DNA from: Taxillus chinensis
Taxonomy: Eukaryota > Streptophyta > Magnoliopsida > Santalales > Loranthaceae
Direction: 5' to 3'
NCBI GenBank assembly: GCA_023512835.1
Contig: CM042087.1
Coordinates: 40,800,517 to 40,864,516 of the forward strand
Length of the DNA stretch: 64,000 nucleotides
The first letter of the stretch is position 1. The number at the start of each line of letters is the position of its first letter. Below, piece by piece: positions 41,601-54,245 of the stretch. The position numbers were made by a program, and so were the translations under genes. Below the pieces are notes generated by a model. The model was given only the letters and a program-made list of their open reading frames with translations, made no database searches and was not told the origin of the DNA.

Positions 41601-41690
41601 CAATATCAACTCTTGTAGGGATCGATTGTGGGTGGGTGGGTGGATCTTTCAATCTATAATCTACCCCATTAAAATTGTTTGAAAGGGCCC
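38671..41690. other. ADT 3' region and intergenic DNA before GET4
   Basis: The ADT 3' UTR probably covers several hundred bases. Beyond about 39480 the sequence is AT-rich. A segment near 39750 containing CAGAGCACCTACATTTG resembles the end of a small non-autonomous DNA transposon, but no matching inverted end was found. A (CCAA)n tract lies at 41295-41317. The last 250 bases before 41691 are richer in GC and are probably the GET4 promoter and leader. Confidence 0.5.
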
Positions 41691-44600
41691 ATGTCCCGGA
41701 CCATGTCACGCGAGAGGCCGAAACGCGGGACACTACCTCCTGCGCAAGAAGTATGCGACTAATTCTGCTCCTTCTCACATTTTTGTTTTGTTTTGTTGCG
41801 CTCCTTTACATGTCATTTATTTATCTTGGTTTGGTTTCTCACCGTGTTATTGTTTTAGGCGTATGGATTCTGATTTCATTGTTATGCTGTGCTTAGATCT
41901 GTTAATGATGAAATCTCTCATTAAAATTCGTTTCATCTTGGTTTTTTCTTCTCCTAGTGGTTACGGTTGTGTAGTTGAGTTCCTGTGTTTTTGTGTCGCT
42001 GGTAGTGCAGTTGGGCGTGGGTCTGTTTGTCCCTGTCGAGTGTCAACTCTATGTACGCTCTTCTTCCTTGGCCTTTTGCCTTTTGCCTTTTGAAGGGGGG
42101 TGGGGCCCCTCCTCGGTTCATGCTGTTGAGCTTGGCTCCACTTTTAGTTGCATGAATATTTATTACCTTTTGTTACCATCTCTATAGAAAAATAAAAGAT
42201 AAAATATAGTGCGGCAGTGTAAACTATTTTTCTCATAATCTTAGTGCTGAGTAAGCTCTGCGGCATAGCTGTCGTTCCACTTGATTGTTAACCACATATT
42301 TTTCCATCTTATAATTTATAGTGGAAAACTGTCAGTTAGAAGTTCAAGATTATCTTAACAATTATGTCATTATTATTATTATTATTGTTATTTTGATTTG
42401 AACTGGTTGTGACTGGTGTCATGTATTGGTTAGAATGTTTAATTTGGTTACATTGTTTTTGTTGTGTTCAATTCAGAATATTGACAAATTCGAGAGTGTT
42501 GTGAATGATGGCAATTATTATGGAGCTCAGCAGATGTACAAGTCTATCAGTGCAAGGTATGATGTCATGTATATCTTTTCATATATTTGTATAGTAGCTT
42601 ACTATTTTCAATGTTGGCTTCGAGCTTCTGACATCTTCAACACATTGAAAACAGATTTTCCTTTGCACAATAATGGTATTGTCTATGTGTTGATGGAACT
42701 CATAAAATAAAATAAACAAGATATACCAGGCCTTAATGCCAAAAATTTTAGGTTGGCTGCAACGAATTAGTGATGTTTTTGGTGTGTAATGCTGTCTTTC
42801 ATTTACTATTCTATGCATGATTATTACACGCTCAGTACGAGTAATAAAATTGTTTCGTGAGCATACCCCTCTCACACAACCTCTATGTATTTGCCATTTA
42901 CTCATTTATACTGTAGGGTTTAATCTTATTCTCATTCTCATACCTTCACACCTACAACTCTCCCTCTTTATATAGAGGAGAATACAAACTAACATACATG
43001 GGGAATGGAGAACATTGAAAGCCATCCTGAATTTCCCATGGATTATGGATTTGCTTCCTCAGGCAATTAAAGCCAACAGCACTTGGGGTGGACTTCAACA
43101 TCCAGATCCTCCTGAACTCACTTCTCTCTTCTTGTTATTGTGGAAAACATTTTTTGTTGTTTAAAATAGGCATAATCATGATCTGAGTTTGCTTTTTGTA
43201 CAGATATGTAGCTGCTCAGAGGTATTCTGAAGCATTAGATATCCTTGAGTCAGGTGCTTGTCTTCAGTTGAAGCATGAGCAGGTTTACTACTTTCTTCTC
43301 TCTGTCTCTCTCTCTCTTGCATGAGCATGAGCAGTTTTTGTGTTTTCTTAAAGAAAAATAGAACCTTTATCTACACCATTCATGTTGAAAGTGAGGTTCT
43401 TGGTGGTTTCCTTAAACTTATGCTCTGTGACATTTATTCGTTCACTAGCTGTGGATGGGATAAAAAGGTTTATTGTATGGGTTTGAATATTTCCCAGTTA
43501 TTTTAAAAATGTATATGCAGACTGATGTTTTGTATTTGTTCTTATTTTGTTGTTTTTCTTTTGGAATTTTGCTTACCAGGTCATTGAAAGGCCAATAATA
43601 TGATGCATCTTATTTTGTTTAGATGGTTCCTTCATTTGGCTATTTGAACGCACAAGTTGACATTTCATTTGTGGTTTTAGGAATCTGTAGGCTGATGTCC
43701 ATACAATATGCAGCATGTTTTGGTGTTCCATAACTTCCACTATTTCTTATAACATCATGCATATAACGTCACACACACACACACACACAATAGCATCGAC
43801 TATTACTAGAGGCTGCCACTATTTCAGTAGTTTGTTACAAGAGGTCTGCAACTGGCCCATGCTTAAGTTCAGAGTTGAAATGCAAGTTTACTGATACGTT
43901 AATGTAGGGTTCCATTGATCCACTCTAATGCACATACAAATTCTATCCAAGATCTGTCAAGAAACTCAAATGCAGTGTTTTTTTTTTTTTTTTTTGCGGG
44001 CATGTTACCGGCCCATGCTTGCGCCTGGGCTTGATGCATTCCTTTCAATGATTTAATAAGCCCTATTATGAAACCAACATCGTAAGCAGTTCGACCTATC
44101 GTCTCCTTTGGTTCTCTTTGCTGTCACCCAGTTAGCATCATTTATATTGATTGAGTTATTATGAGGGAATAGAAGCTGTGATTTTCTTATGGAATTATAG
44201 TTCTCTAGATTTGTATATCTTATTAGTGTTTCCTATTTCAGTTTGTAACCAATAAATTGACATCTGGACATCAAATTTCTTAGGTTATTTGTGGAGCTGA
44301 GCTCGCTTTACTGTTTGTGGATACTCTTGTTAAGGGGAAGTTCTCTTATGATGATTACACTCTTGGTCAGTTATACTTTTGTGATTATTTATGTTAGTAA
44401 ATTCTAAGGAGGATATGGTAAATTGCACAATTGTTAAGTCAATAAAAAAACAATTTGAATGTCTCATGCCAGAGAATTTTTTTATATTTTATTTTTGGTA
44501 GTGTCTCATAACTAGAAATGGAAGTGAGAATCTTAATTTTAGTCGAGGCGGTTTCTGTAAGCAGGATAAATTCTATTAGAGTACTGGTATTGGACTTACC

Positions 44601-47600
44601 AAATATTTTTTTAAATTATACATATATAATCAAATATCAATCACATATGACTATAAAGTATTTTTGAAGTCTGTGTTTTAACTAGAAACTTTAGTAAATG
44701 ATAAACTTTTAGTCCATTGGTTTTTTAAATTTAGTGAATCAATGTAATAAAAGCTTATAATTTGTTAAATTTTTTAACTAAAATACGAACTTTGAAGATA
44801 CTTTATAATTATGTGGTTTATATTTGCTCACATATGTACAAATAAAAAATATTTGATGAATCCAATACCAGTATTCTTAGGGAAGGATAAGTCAGACTTA
44901 GTAAATTAGTAATTGTGTAAGTAAATGGGGATTTAACTTTTAGCCAATAAACCAAAGACTTGAATCTCGCATTTCTATCAATCACTTTAATGTTAAAATG
45001 ATACCGGGAAGATTCTAAAACCTACCTAATAGATGCATTTTCAATTAGGTATTCCATTTATGATTATTACATAAATTGTTGATTGATGTTTAATTTAGAA
45101 GGAAGAAACTGATTTTTTTTTTTCATTTAACTTGTGGTTTTCTCACTGACTTTTCATGTCATTTTGATTAATATGTTTTTTTATTATTAAGAACCGATTG
45201 TAAATTGTACAAGTTTATGCCATTTCTCTATTCTTGATATTTTTATGTCTATTTTCTGCTATCTTACGAAATATTATGCTAGATCGTGTCAGGGAAATCT
45301 ATAAGAAATTCCCTCAAATTTCTGTGCCACAACACCTAGACGATGATGATGACATGCAAATACTTTCTGATGCCCTTGGTGCAGCGACAACTCGTGTAGA
45401 GGGCTGCTCATCATTCTTAAAAGCTGCTATTCGGTTAGATTCTAATTGAAAAAGAATTAGTGGTTGTCTCTGTGCAATTTTTTCTGTCTCTTTTTAATAT
45501 ATTGTGTCACTGTTTTAATGGAAATTTGGATTCATTGACAATCCCCTCCCACACGAAACAATTATGTCCATTAAGCGTGTGCTTATGTCCACTTGTTTAT
45601 CTTAGGCTACCTTATTGGTCATCAAGCATGCAGAAGTGTGTTGAAGGTCATGTGCTAGTTGCCATTTGAAAAAAGGTTCTATAATATTCTTCTATTTTTG
45701 GTCATTTGGAAAAACCCATGTGCCTTAAGTTAGAAGTGAGGCATGGTTTTATTTAGCATTATTATATTTGTTGTAGGTAGCGAGTCGACTTCTACTTACG
45801 TGTAAAGTTAGATTGCTTTTATCAATTTAATTGACCATGTTAGATGAAATCTCACATGATGAGAGCAATGGAGTATTTTTTTTTTTTTTGGTATTATCTC
45901 ACGTTTAATTGATTATGTTATCCGAAGATTGTGTTAAATACTTTGATTGGGATCCAATGACAAATATTTAAATTCTATCTCAAACAATAACCGAAAAGTA
46001 AAAATAAGAATAAATATTTAATTTAAGAGTTTATAATTTATAATAGCCAAATAAATGCTTATTCACGTCTATTACAAGGCCTTTAATTACGAAAATAATT
46101 AAAGGAAAATAATTGGAAACTACTACAATTTGAGAACTAAAGTACCAAATTAATCCTTTAATTACGAAAATAAAGGAAACTAAGGCGGTACAAGACTCGA
46201 AGATACCTTACATGACATGAAAACAGTGCATGTGGTGTGCATGGCTCTCTATCGCCACGTGCTCGACTCCTCCATTGCTATGCGTTTGAATTTGACCACT
46301 TTGGCTTGGTATTGGTGTAGTGTCTTTATTATTTCCTTGCCCTTCAAGATTATCTTTGTACTCAAGCATTATCCAATACCACATTAACTCCAACTACAGA
46401 TAACACGTGCAAATTAGAATCCCGACTCCTTTTTGTTTATCTTCACATTCTGAACCACTTCCTCACATTGTAGTTTTTCTTCATTTGCCACTCTCATAAG
46501 AAACTGTTCTATGACTGTCTCATGTAGTCCAACCTTTGTTATGATATCAACAGTAATAGAATTGTGAGAGAAACTAAAATCTACTAGTAATGAAACCTTA
46601 ATGATTCACGCAATGAGCCTTATAATGGATAGCTTTAAGTTTCATATTATAGCATCAAGAGATAACTTAGTTTAATAAAAATCTTTTTCTAATTCAGTCA
46701 TCCTCAACTTACTTTCATCAGAAACTACCCCTCTAGTGATATGTCTTTATCAAATATGCTGGAGTCATCGATCATATATATCTTTCTAGTTTGATATTGA
46801 TGGTCCTTGTCCCACTTAGGAGTGTTAAACGGACAACTTGGCCTGGGCCTATCCCTCGGGCCAAGGCCAAAACAAGCCCAGCCCATTTAAGCTCATTTTT
46901 AAATGAGCCAAAGTTATCAAGCTTGCTCGCTTAGCTTGTGGGTTGACCCATTTAAAATTTTTAAATATTTTTTTTCTTTTAAATCTCTCATTTCTTATCA
47001 AAATTCACCAATCTTAGTTTTCATATGTCAAACACAAAGACAATTGAACTTATAGAATATGATTATATTATTTAAATTTTTAATAAAAAGCTAAAAGAAT
47101 AATTTATTTAAAAATAAACTCTGGCATGCAGGCTCGGCTCGCATTATCCTGCAGTCTATGGGCTAGAGCTTGTTCTTTTCCTTTTTTTGCTTCTATCAAA
47201 CAACCAAGTTTCTCATGCGGCATTATCCTGCCGTGTGATCAAACCATATCCTTATGTGACCTAGCCATCTATGTCATAGCCACCATTAATTCTATCATGG
47301 AGTGCTTCAAGGCCTTCAACATGTTAAATAATCCGATAACTCAGTGAGAAATTTTGATGAAAATCTATCAATGAAAGCATTAAATTGTTAAGGATGTTGA
47401 TTAAAATTTATTAACAATCTAGGAAAGAATAACAGAATTTACTCAAATCATATTCCAAACAATTAAAATAATTAAATGAAAAGTCGAAATAAGAATAAAC
47501 TTTTAATTCGAGAGTTTATAATTGATAATAATCAAATAAATGCTTATTCACATCCATTACATGGCCTTTTATAAGTATAGGTTGGCCTTTTATAGGAACA

Positions 47601-50600
47601 GTCAAAATTGAAAATTATTACAATTTGAAACTAAATAAAATATTAAATTAATTATAGGAAATTGAAAGAAACTAAGGCAATACAAGACTCCTGTTTGAAG
47701 AAGACACCTTGCACGGTACAAAAACAGTGCACTCGACGTGCATGTATCTCCATCGCCACGTGTTCAACTCCTCTATTGCTACGTGCTTGAATTCAATGAC
47801 GTTGATGCAATGCCTTCGTCAGATTGATTTAAAAAATTGAGCGTAAAGAGTTATCTCTAGATTAGTGCAATAAAATTCTTTAAATGAATTTTAGTTATTA
47901 TCTAGTTTTATTATTTGTGGATCTTTGAATCAACAAAAATGTGTTAATATGCCCATTATTGTTGATAGTAGTAGCGAGGGAGAGAAATCAATATTAAGTC
48001 TTTGCAACACTTACCTAGAATTTCATTATTCTGGAGTATGCGTTTTTAAATTCTTATATAATTTATTTATGGTGCTTGTGTTGTTTGTTTATTTCCAGTG
48101 GGTGTGTACAATTGTATGTTGCTGAATCAGCTAATTTTAAATAGAAAATTTAGTTTATATTAATCACTTTAATAAAACTGTATAAAATAAAAAATTCAAA
48201 CATATATTTTATTAATTTTATATTATTTCATTTTATATTATTTATTTTAACTATATGTAAATATAAATATATTTGTTTAATTTTTTAAATTTATCATAAT
48301 AATTATTTGTTATGTGTGTGTGTATATATATTATATAATATGTAGTTATGAAATTGTAATATTGTATAACTATTTTTATTTTTATGATTGAAATTGTTTT
48401 ATAATATGAGTTAATAAATGTAATTATTAAATTTTATTATCATAACTTTACATAAATTATTTTGGTGAAAAATAAACTTAGTAGTGCTTTTTAAACTGAC
48501 CAAAACCATAATAATAAAAAATAGTACGAACCGATCTCATTTGGTTTGATAATGGATTAAATGTTGAAAACCGGTTGAATTTGGTTTAGTTTCCAGATTT
48601 AGTCAAAACCAACCTAAACCGTTTGATTTACGCCTCTATTGCTGGATACATATACCTTTGTGCTTTCTCTGAATTAGTTGTTGCTGTTATTTGGCATTGC
48701 AAATGTAGTTGTTTTACCTTATTTTAGTTCTTTTCTTAGGTGGTCTGCGGAGTCTGGAGCTCATAAGAGTGGATCTCCAGAATTACACTCCATGCTGGCT
48801 GAATACATATATTCTGAATCTCCGGAGTTGGTATGTGTGTAGCTGATTGTCTTTCTTAACTAAAATAAATTCTCAGATCCGAGGGTTTAGAATTTTAAGA
48901 TGGATTTCCTATAAATTGTCTCATGGAAACAGAAACTTTCCAACACATTTACATTTGCTAGAATTGAGTTCAGACTTCAGATCAATATTCTTTTGAGTTG
49001 AGATGAGTTGTTACATATCTGGATAGGATCATGCCGTCATGCTAATTTCTAAGAATCTGATGATTCATTAAACTCTCATAGGAGCAGACTGTTGCTGGTT
49101 GAATCAATTTGTATTTAGACCAGACTGGTTCAGTTAATGTTATTTAAATTTCTTATTAAAACCTTACCTCAATTAGCTGTGTCATAATGTTGTAAAAATA
49201 CTGTTAATTTGGTTTTATGCACTGAGCATGATGTTGAAATCACTGCAATATATGATTGTAATATTTCATATTTCTTTGATTTCGAATAATAAAACAAAAT
49301 GTAACATGGAACATGCTGCCGCATTTATGATGTGCCTTTTGTTGTCTCTCATACAATACTTTTCATACTCTAGAATTTCAATATATATTATTAATACAGT
49401 GCTGCTTTGTAGGACATGGCTAGAGTATCATTTCATTTCGTTCGTGGAAACAACCCAAGGGTGTTTGCTTCAACTTTAATAAATTTTATGGGAAAGGTCA
49501 GCGATCTTCGAACTGTATTATTATTTTCTTCCATGGTGATCATGTCATTTTTTTTAGTCATACTCAACAACATTTGATTTCCAATTAACTAAATTTTGTT
49601 TTGACTTTCAGTGTTATCCAGGTGAAGATGACCTGGCTATCGCACGAGCTGTTTTATTGTAAGTAGACTTGTAAACTAGAAGGATTTTCATTCTATCAAT
49701 ATACTAATGTCGTACAGTTGTATAGCTGACACACTCGTATATTGAAATGGACCGATTCATATTTCCTGCTCCATAGATCATCCCTGCATTATTTGCAGCA
49801 TGTTCAATGCTCTTTATATTGTAGTTAGGTGCACGCATGCACATGCCCCCGTCTCGCGCACACACATATTTCTTTTAGTTCATGATGTTGTGTTCCTTTG
49901 TTAGGTACTTGTCCCTTGGTAACTTGCGAGATGCTAACTGTCTCGTGGATGAGATAAAGAATCAGGTCAAATCCTATCAGCTTGACTTCCCAGAATCAGA
50001 ATTGATTGAGTTCATCAATTATCTCTTGCAGACGTAAGTCATACTTTCATTTTGTTTCGTGTTCTCTATTGTTTAATCCTTTATGTTGGAGGAGTTAAAA
50101 CATGCTCACGATCTTAGATATTCTAGACTCAGATTTTGGAAGTATATAAGATTATATTCAGCGTGCCTTAACATGACACTTTACTGGCTCTATTCCAAAT
50201 TTAGTTTTTCTTCCTGTCTATTATCCAAGTTTCCTTTGATTTCCTGTAATGGGTCTTTGCTGATGTACATTGCTTGTATCTCTGTGGTTAATAAAGAGAA
50301 ACTGTCAATTTCACGGACAGAAAGATTAAATTGTTGTGTTGTAATGTAGCTTTGCAACATCACAACTTGATCTTTTAGTTTCAGGTTTTGAGTGAAATCA
50401 GTAGAACTTACAACGAGATCGTGAAGTTTCATGTTCTGCATTATGGAGCACGTGATTCCTTTATTATTGTTAATATAATAATATATAGTGAAGTATTCCT
50501 TAAATCAATTTCAAGAGGCTTTCTATTATCTATAAATAGAAAGTTAAACCTAAAAAATTTACTTCAACAAACTCTCTATTCCATTCTCTATATCTAGAAT

Positions 50601-51767
50601 TTGCTATAATTACTCTTAGTAACTATTCATTATTTATTTATTATTATATTATTATTTTTCTTTCTCTCCCTATCTTCTTCATCATTGGCTCTTCATTAAA
50701 AAATATTATTTAAATATAGATAAAGTTAAAATAAAGAGTCTTGTTGGAGTTGAGTATAAAAAATTACTTTTTATAAATAAAGAAATTTTTACATTTAGAG
50801 ATAGAATATAAAGTCTTATTATTGGAGTTGCTCTTAGTTATTAGTACACCGTTTTCCTGTCAAGTACTTCATGGGAAATGACACTTTGTATTGTTAGTTG
50901 AAGCAGATGGGGATTATGGAGTACACTGAGTTTTTGGTATTTATTTATAATAGGTTGCAGAGAGATGCTTTGCCTCTTTTTCATATGTTGAGGCAGACTT
51001 ACAGGTCAAGCTTATACAGAGAACCAACATTCATTGAGGTGCATTTTTTTGCTTGTAGATTATTTTACATAATCAGTGCTGAATTTAGAAAAGTAAAATC
51101 TCTCTTCTCAAAATGTTTATTTATGGTCAGAAAAGGCCAAAAACAGGCGTGAAGCTTGGTTTCTTAATTCACCATCATATTGGCGTTTTGTTTTGCATTT
51201 GGGCAGCGCAACTGTTAAGTTATCACACTTGTTTTCAGGAAAGCTCCAATTTGAGTCGTTTCCCCAATTTTAAAGAGTATCTATATCAAAAGTACTTCAC
51301 TCTTATAATTGTAATGTTCAATCAAAAAAGCGGTTTTTGTAATTATGTAATTGCTCGAAGTCCCTTAACCAAACAATTGCAATTATAAGAACCACAAACT
51401 GAAAATACTGTTTAAGGGCCAATCATATTAGTGCTGGCTAGTCCTGAACTGTTAAGTTTCTTTGCCTATTTGTCTATTAGTATAGTAAATTCTAACATAC
51501 AATGATGCAGTTGCTAGATGAAATTGCATCCAAGTTTTATGGAGTACAACGCAGAAATCCCCTTCAGGGGATGCTTGGGGACATCTTTAAGGTAATTTTG
51601 CATTTATCATTTATACTAATGACCAGATTCATCACTAAAGGTTTACAAATTTTCTGCTAGCGGTTGCTTGTAAAGTCCTTTCAAGGGATGCTTGTTAGTT
51701 CTGTTCTCCGCATTAGGGTGTCTTACTGGCCACACATTCTTATGTGCAGATGATGGGAAGCTCATAG
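41691..51767 (+). CDS. GET4: GET4 (TRC35-like), tail-anchored protein insertion factor
   Basis: GET4 bridges the GET3 ATPase to upstream factors that hand over tail-anchored membrane proteins for insertion at the ER. Exons are 41691-41750, 42477-42556, 43204-43282, 44284-44365, 45283-45433, 48740-48830, 49413-49496, 49612-49658, 49905-50033, 50954-51038, 51511-51591 and 51750-51767. They encode 328 aa, near the ~324 aa of the Arabidopsis homologue. The N terminus is [20 protein letters not shown]; Met5 could be an alternative start. Family-typical segments follow: [44 protein letters not shown] and [18 protein letters not shown]. It ends DIFKMMGSS, with only five residues in the last exon. 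All splice sites are GT-AG. The intron at 45434-48739 is 3.3 kb and carries an LTR-like repeat pair. The gene appears intact. Confidence 0.95.
45970..47800. mobile_element. LTR-like direct-repeat pair inside GET4 intron 5 (degenerate, non-autonomous)
   Basis: Segments at about 45970-46300 and 47450-47800 are direct repeats. Shared blocks include AAATAAGAATAAA, GAGTTTATAAT, CAAATAAATGCTTATTCAC, AAACAGTGCA and ATCGCCACGTG followed by CAACTCCTC-like sequence. They diverge at many sites and small gaps. The 1.15 kb between them has no coding frame of transposon type. It does contain a block near 46830-46950 with GGGCC-rich words common in dispersed plant repeats. This could be an old short LTR element, or simply a duplication. 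A TGGTATTGG word just after the left repeat resembles the start of a primer-binding site but is a weak match. Confidence 0.45.
50500..50840. mobile_element. MITE-like AT-rich element in GET4 intron 9
   Basis: The right end TATTGGAGTTGCTCTTAG reads, on the other strand, as CTAAGAGCAACTCCAAT, a kind of end often seen in small plant DNA transposons. The interior is AT-rich and partly self-complementary, and GTTGGAGTTGAGTATAAAA recurs at about 50743. The left inverted end is not clear, so boundaries and class are uncertain. Confidence 0.3.
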
Positions 51768-51941
51768 CAAATGTCACAGTTGCTCCGGTCCCTTATATTT
51801 AGTCCAAATAGGGCTGGTTTTTTGTGCGCAATCACTCCATGTAGTTTTTCATTTTTAATGATTCAGAAGCATTTTATCGAGCACCTGTGGAACTATTGTC
51901 TGTCTTTTTGTGTTCAGTGTAACACCATCGTTTTTGTCTGC

Positions 51942-51946
<5 letters not shown>

Positions 51947-51988
<42 letters not shown>
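51947..51988. repeat. (AT)n microsatellite downstream of GET4
   Basis: About 20 AT units lie 180 bp past the GET4 stop codon, probably in or just beyond the 3' UTR, and inside the spacer side of the inverted duplication described next. Such tracts can extrude cruciforms and vary in length. Confidence 0.9.
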
Positions 51989-51991
<3 letters not shown>

Positions 51992-52529
51992 TGAACATAT
52001 GATATATACTCTGAACTCTGTTTTTTTCCCTAGATAATGTTATGTTTATGTTTTTTCCCCTCCCTTTGTTTTAATTTCGAGCTGGCCATTTCTTTAATTA
52101 AAAAAAGGAAAGAAATTGGTACAACAGCCATGCTACGTATAACAGACAACATATATGGAATACAACACGAAGGGGCATCATAAGATACACGATAAAAGAG
52201 ACCGTTAGTTATGCTCTGTTTCCTAAAATGCAGATGGGGTCGAGATGTATGACAAAGTGGAATTAGTCTGTACATGCATGACGCAGTAGACTAAAAATGC
52301 TATGTTTGTAATTATGCGGCTTAAACTAGTCAACATCAATTAAAATTTTACAAATTTATACTGAACTTTTAGGCAAATTTTAAACTAGGCTCAGGGCGAC
52401 GTTGTGGCTGCTACCGGCTTCGTGACGCCCCACTATAGTTTTTTAAGCTTCACCTCCACCAGTCGGTCCAGTCTACTACTTGAGTTGAATTTGGCAAACT
52501 CGGACAGCCATAAAGCCTTCCGTGATTTT

Positions 52530-53862
52530 TGAGCTGAATCAGCAAAAATAACAAACTACATGGAGTGATTGCACGTAAAAAACAATCCTAATTGGATTCA
52601 ATACACCAAGAGGGATTGGAGCAACTCTCACACGGCCATGAGTTCCCATCTTCTGCGCAGAAGAGAGCATAGCCATGCCAAGTCAGACACTGAAATGTGG
52701 AGAACATAATTAACCAGCACTGTATAATAACAGATTTTTCATAAATTTTCTTCCATGGGCATGGGCTGCTAACCTACACCTGGTAGAGAAGTAGTTTTGC
52801 CATTGAATAAAAGTTGATGTAATAGATACTTTGAGCGATTCTATAATTACAAATATTATTAAAAAAATAATTTTTATTTTAAAATTTACAATTATAAAGA
52901 ACTTTAATAGTAGTTGCCTTTCTTCCAAAGGAAACTACTCAAAGTAGAGCTTTTCTCCCAACCAAATGTGATGATTAGAACTATAAATAAATCAAACATT
53001 TATGCTCCGAAATCAATTCAATAAAAACTCATTTATATTCGTTCGTTAAGAAATAATATCATTTCGCAAACATAATTATAATATTCATAAATATTTATAA
53101 ATAAATATTCACGAATAATTTATGAAGAAAGAATTAATAAATTAATTAACACTTATAAAATTATTTTTATTAAATATAAATATATATTGTTAAAACATAT
53201 TAAACACCAATAACTTTACACTCTATGGTTGGAGTTTCCTTTGCAGATTTTTATGTTTTTATAATTAATTTATTAACCGCTTGTTCTTGAATCACAAGTA
53301 TGTTCATGAACATTTGTAACCTTTACAAACTTATTCATAAATAGTTTGTAAACTTCATAGTCTAAAACTTGTGTTTAGTTGGATTTGTAATAAATAGTAT
53401 CCAACATGTTTAAATATCTTATTAATTGGCTCAATTTGTTTACAACCCTAATGATAACTTAACATTTCAGCTGTCCAGCTTCCAAACGAAACACCCATAC
53501 AATGATAGTGCATTAAGAACTCATCCTTTTTTGAATGAATTAACTTGTAATCAGAACCACGAATAGATGAACTGTTTTTTTAAAAATAGTATTATAGACT
53601 TTGCTGAGCATAAATAAAGTTTGAGAATAAAGAATGCACTTGTTAAATTCAATACCAATAATGTAAGATAATCTACAAGAAAGAAAAATGCACCTCAATG
53701 AAAATGGTTCTTTGTTTGTGCTTGATCTGTAAGTCTGCCTTAACATGTGAAAAAGTGGAAAATCATCTCTCTACTACCTATGTTGCAAATAATAACAAAA
53801 ACTCAGTATACTCCATCATCCTCACGTGAACTAACTAAAAACAAAAGGCACAAACTAGTACT
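52530..53862 (-). pseudogene. Inverted partial copy of the GET4 3' end
   Basis: Read on the minus strand, 53862-53620 matches GET4 50880-51110: the intron end, exon 10 and the following intron start. 52690-52525 matches 51717-51875, the terminal exon and 3' UTR. Similarity by eye is about 80-85%. The exon 10 copy begins with two TAG codons where GET4 has TTG CAG, and it keeps [11 protein letters not shown] before losing the frame. The terminal-exon copy lacks the original stop. Exon 11 is missing, replaced by AT-rich DNA at 52710-53540. The piece cannot encode GET4. It forms an inverted repeat with the functional gene across a spacer of about 650 bp. Confidence 0.85.
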
Positions 53863-54245
53863 AATATCTAATCTAAGGATGCATTACTATGCGGTGTTAT
53901 TATTAACATCGATTAAGGAGTAAATAAGGAAAAGGTTACTCGTCGTTCAACGTAATCAATCATCAACACTCATTCCTTTACAGCACCAGAAGGCTCAATT
54001 AAACTGTTAACTTGGATTGGAATATAAACTATTATGTGGCCACATAACCTAACACCTGAACGCGTGATATGCAAGTATCCAGACATGATATGCCACATAC
54101 GCGAAGTATTAAGGGTAGTCGATACCTAAACAGAAGATAATATTCTTTACCTGCTGTTATGCCAGATCCACTTACTTCCAAGCATGATGACAAGACTATT
54201 ACCCTGTCGAGAGAAAAACAAGACCATCACAATGAACATTCACCG

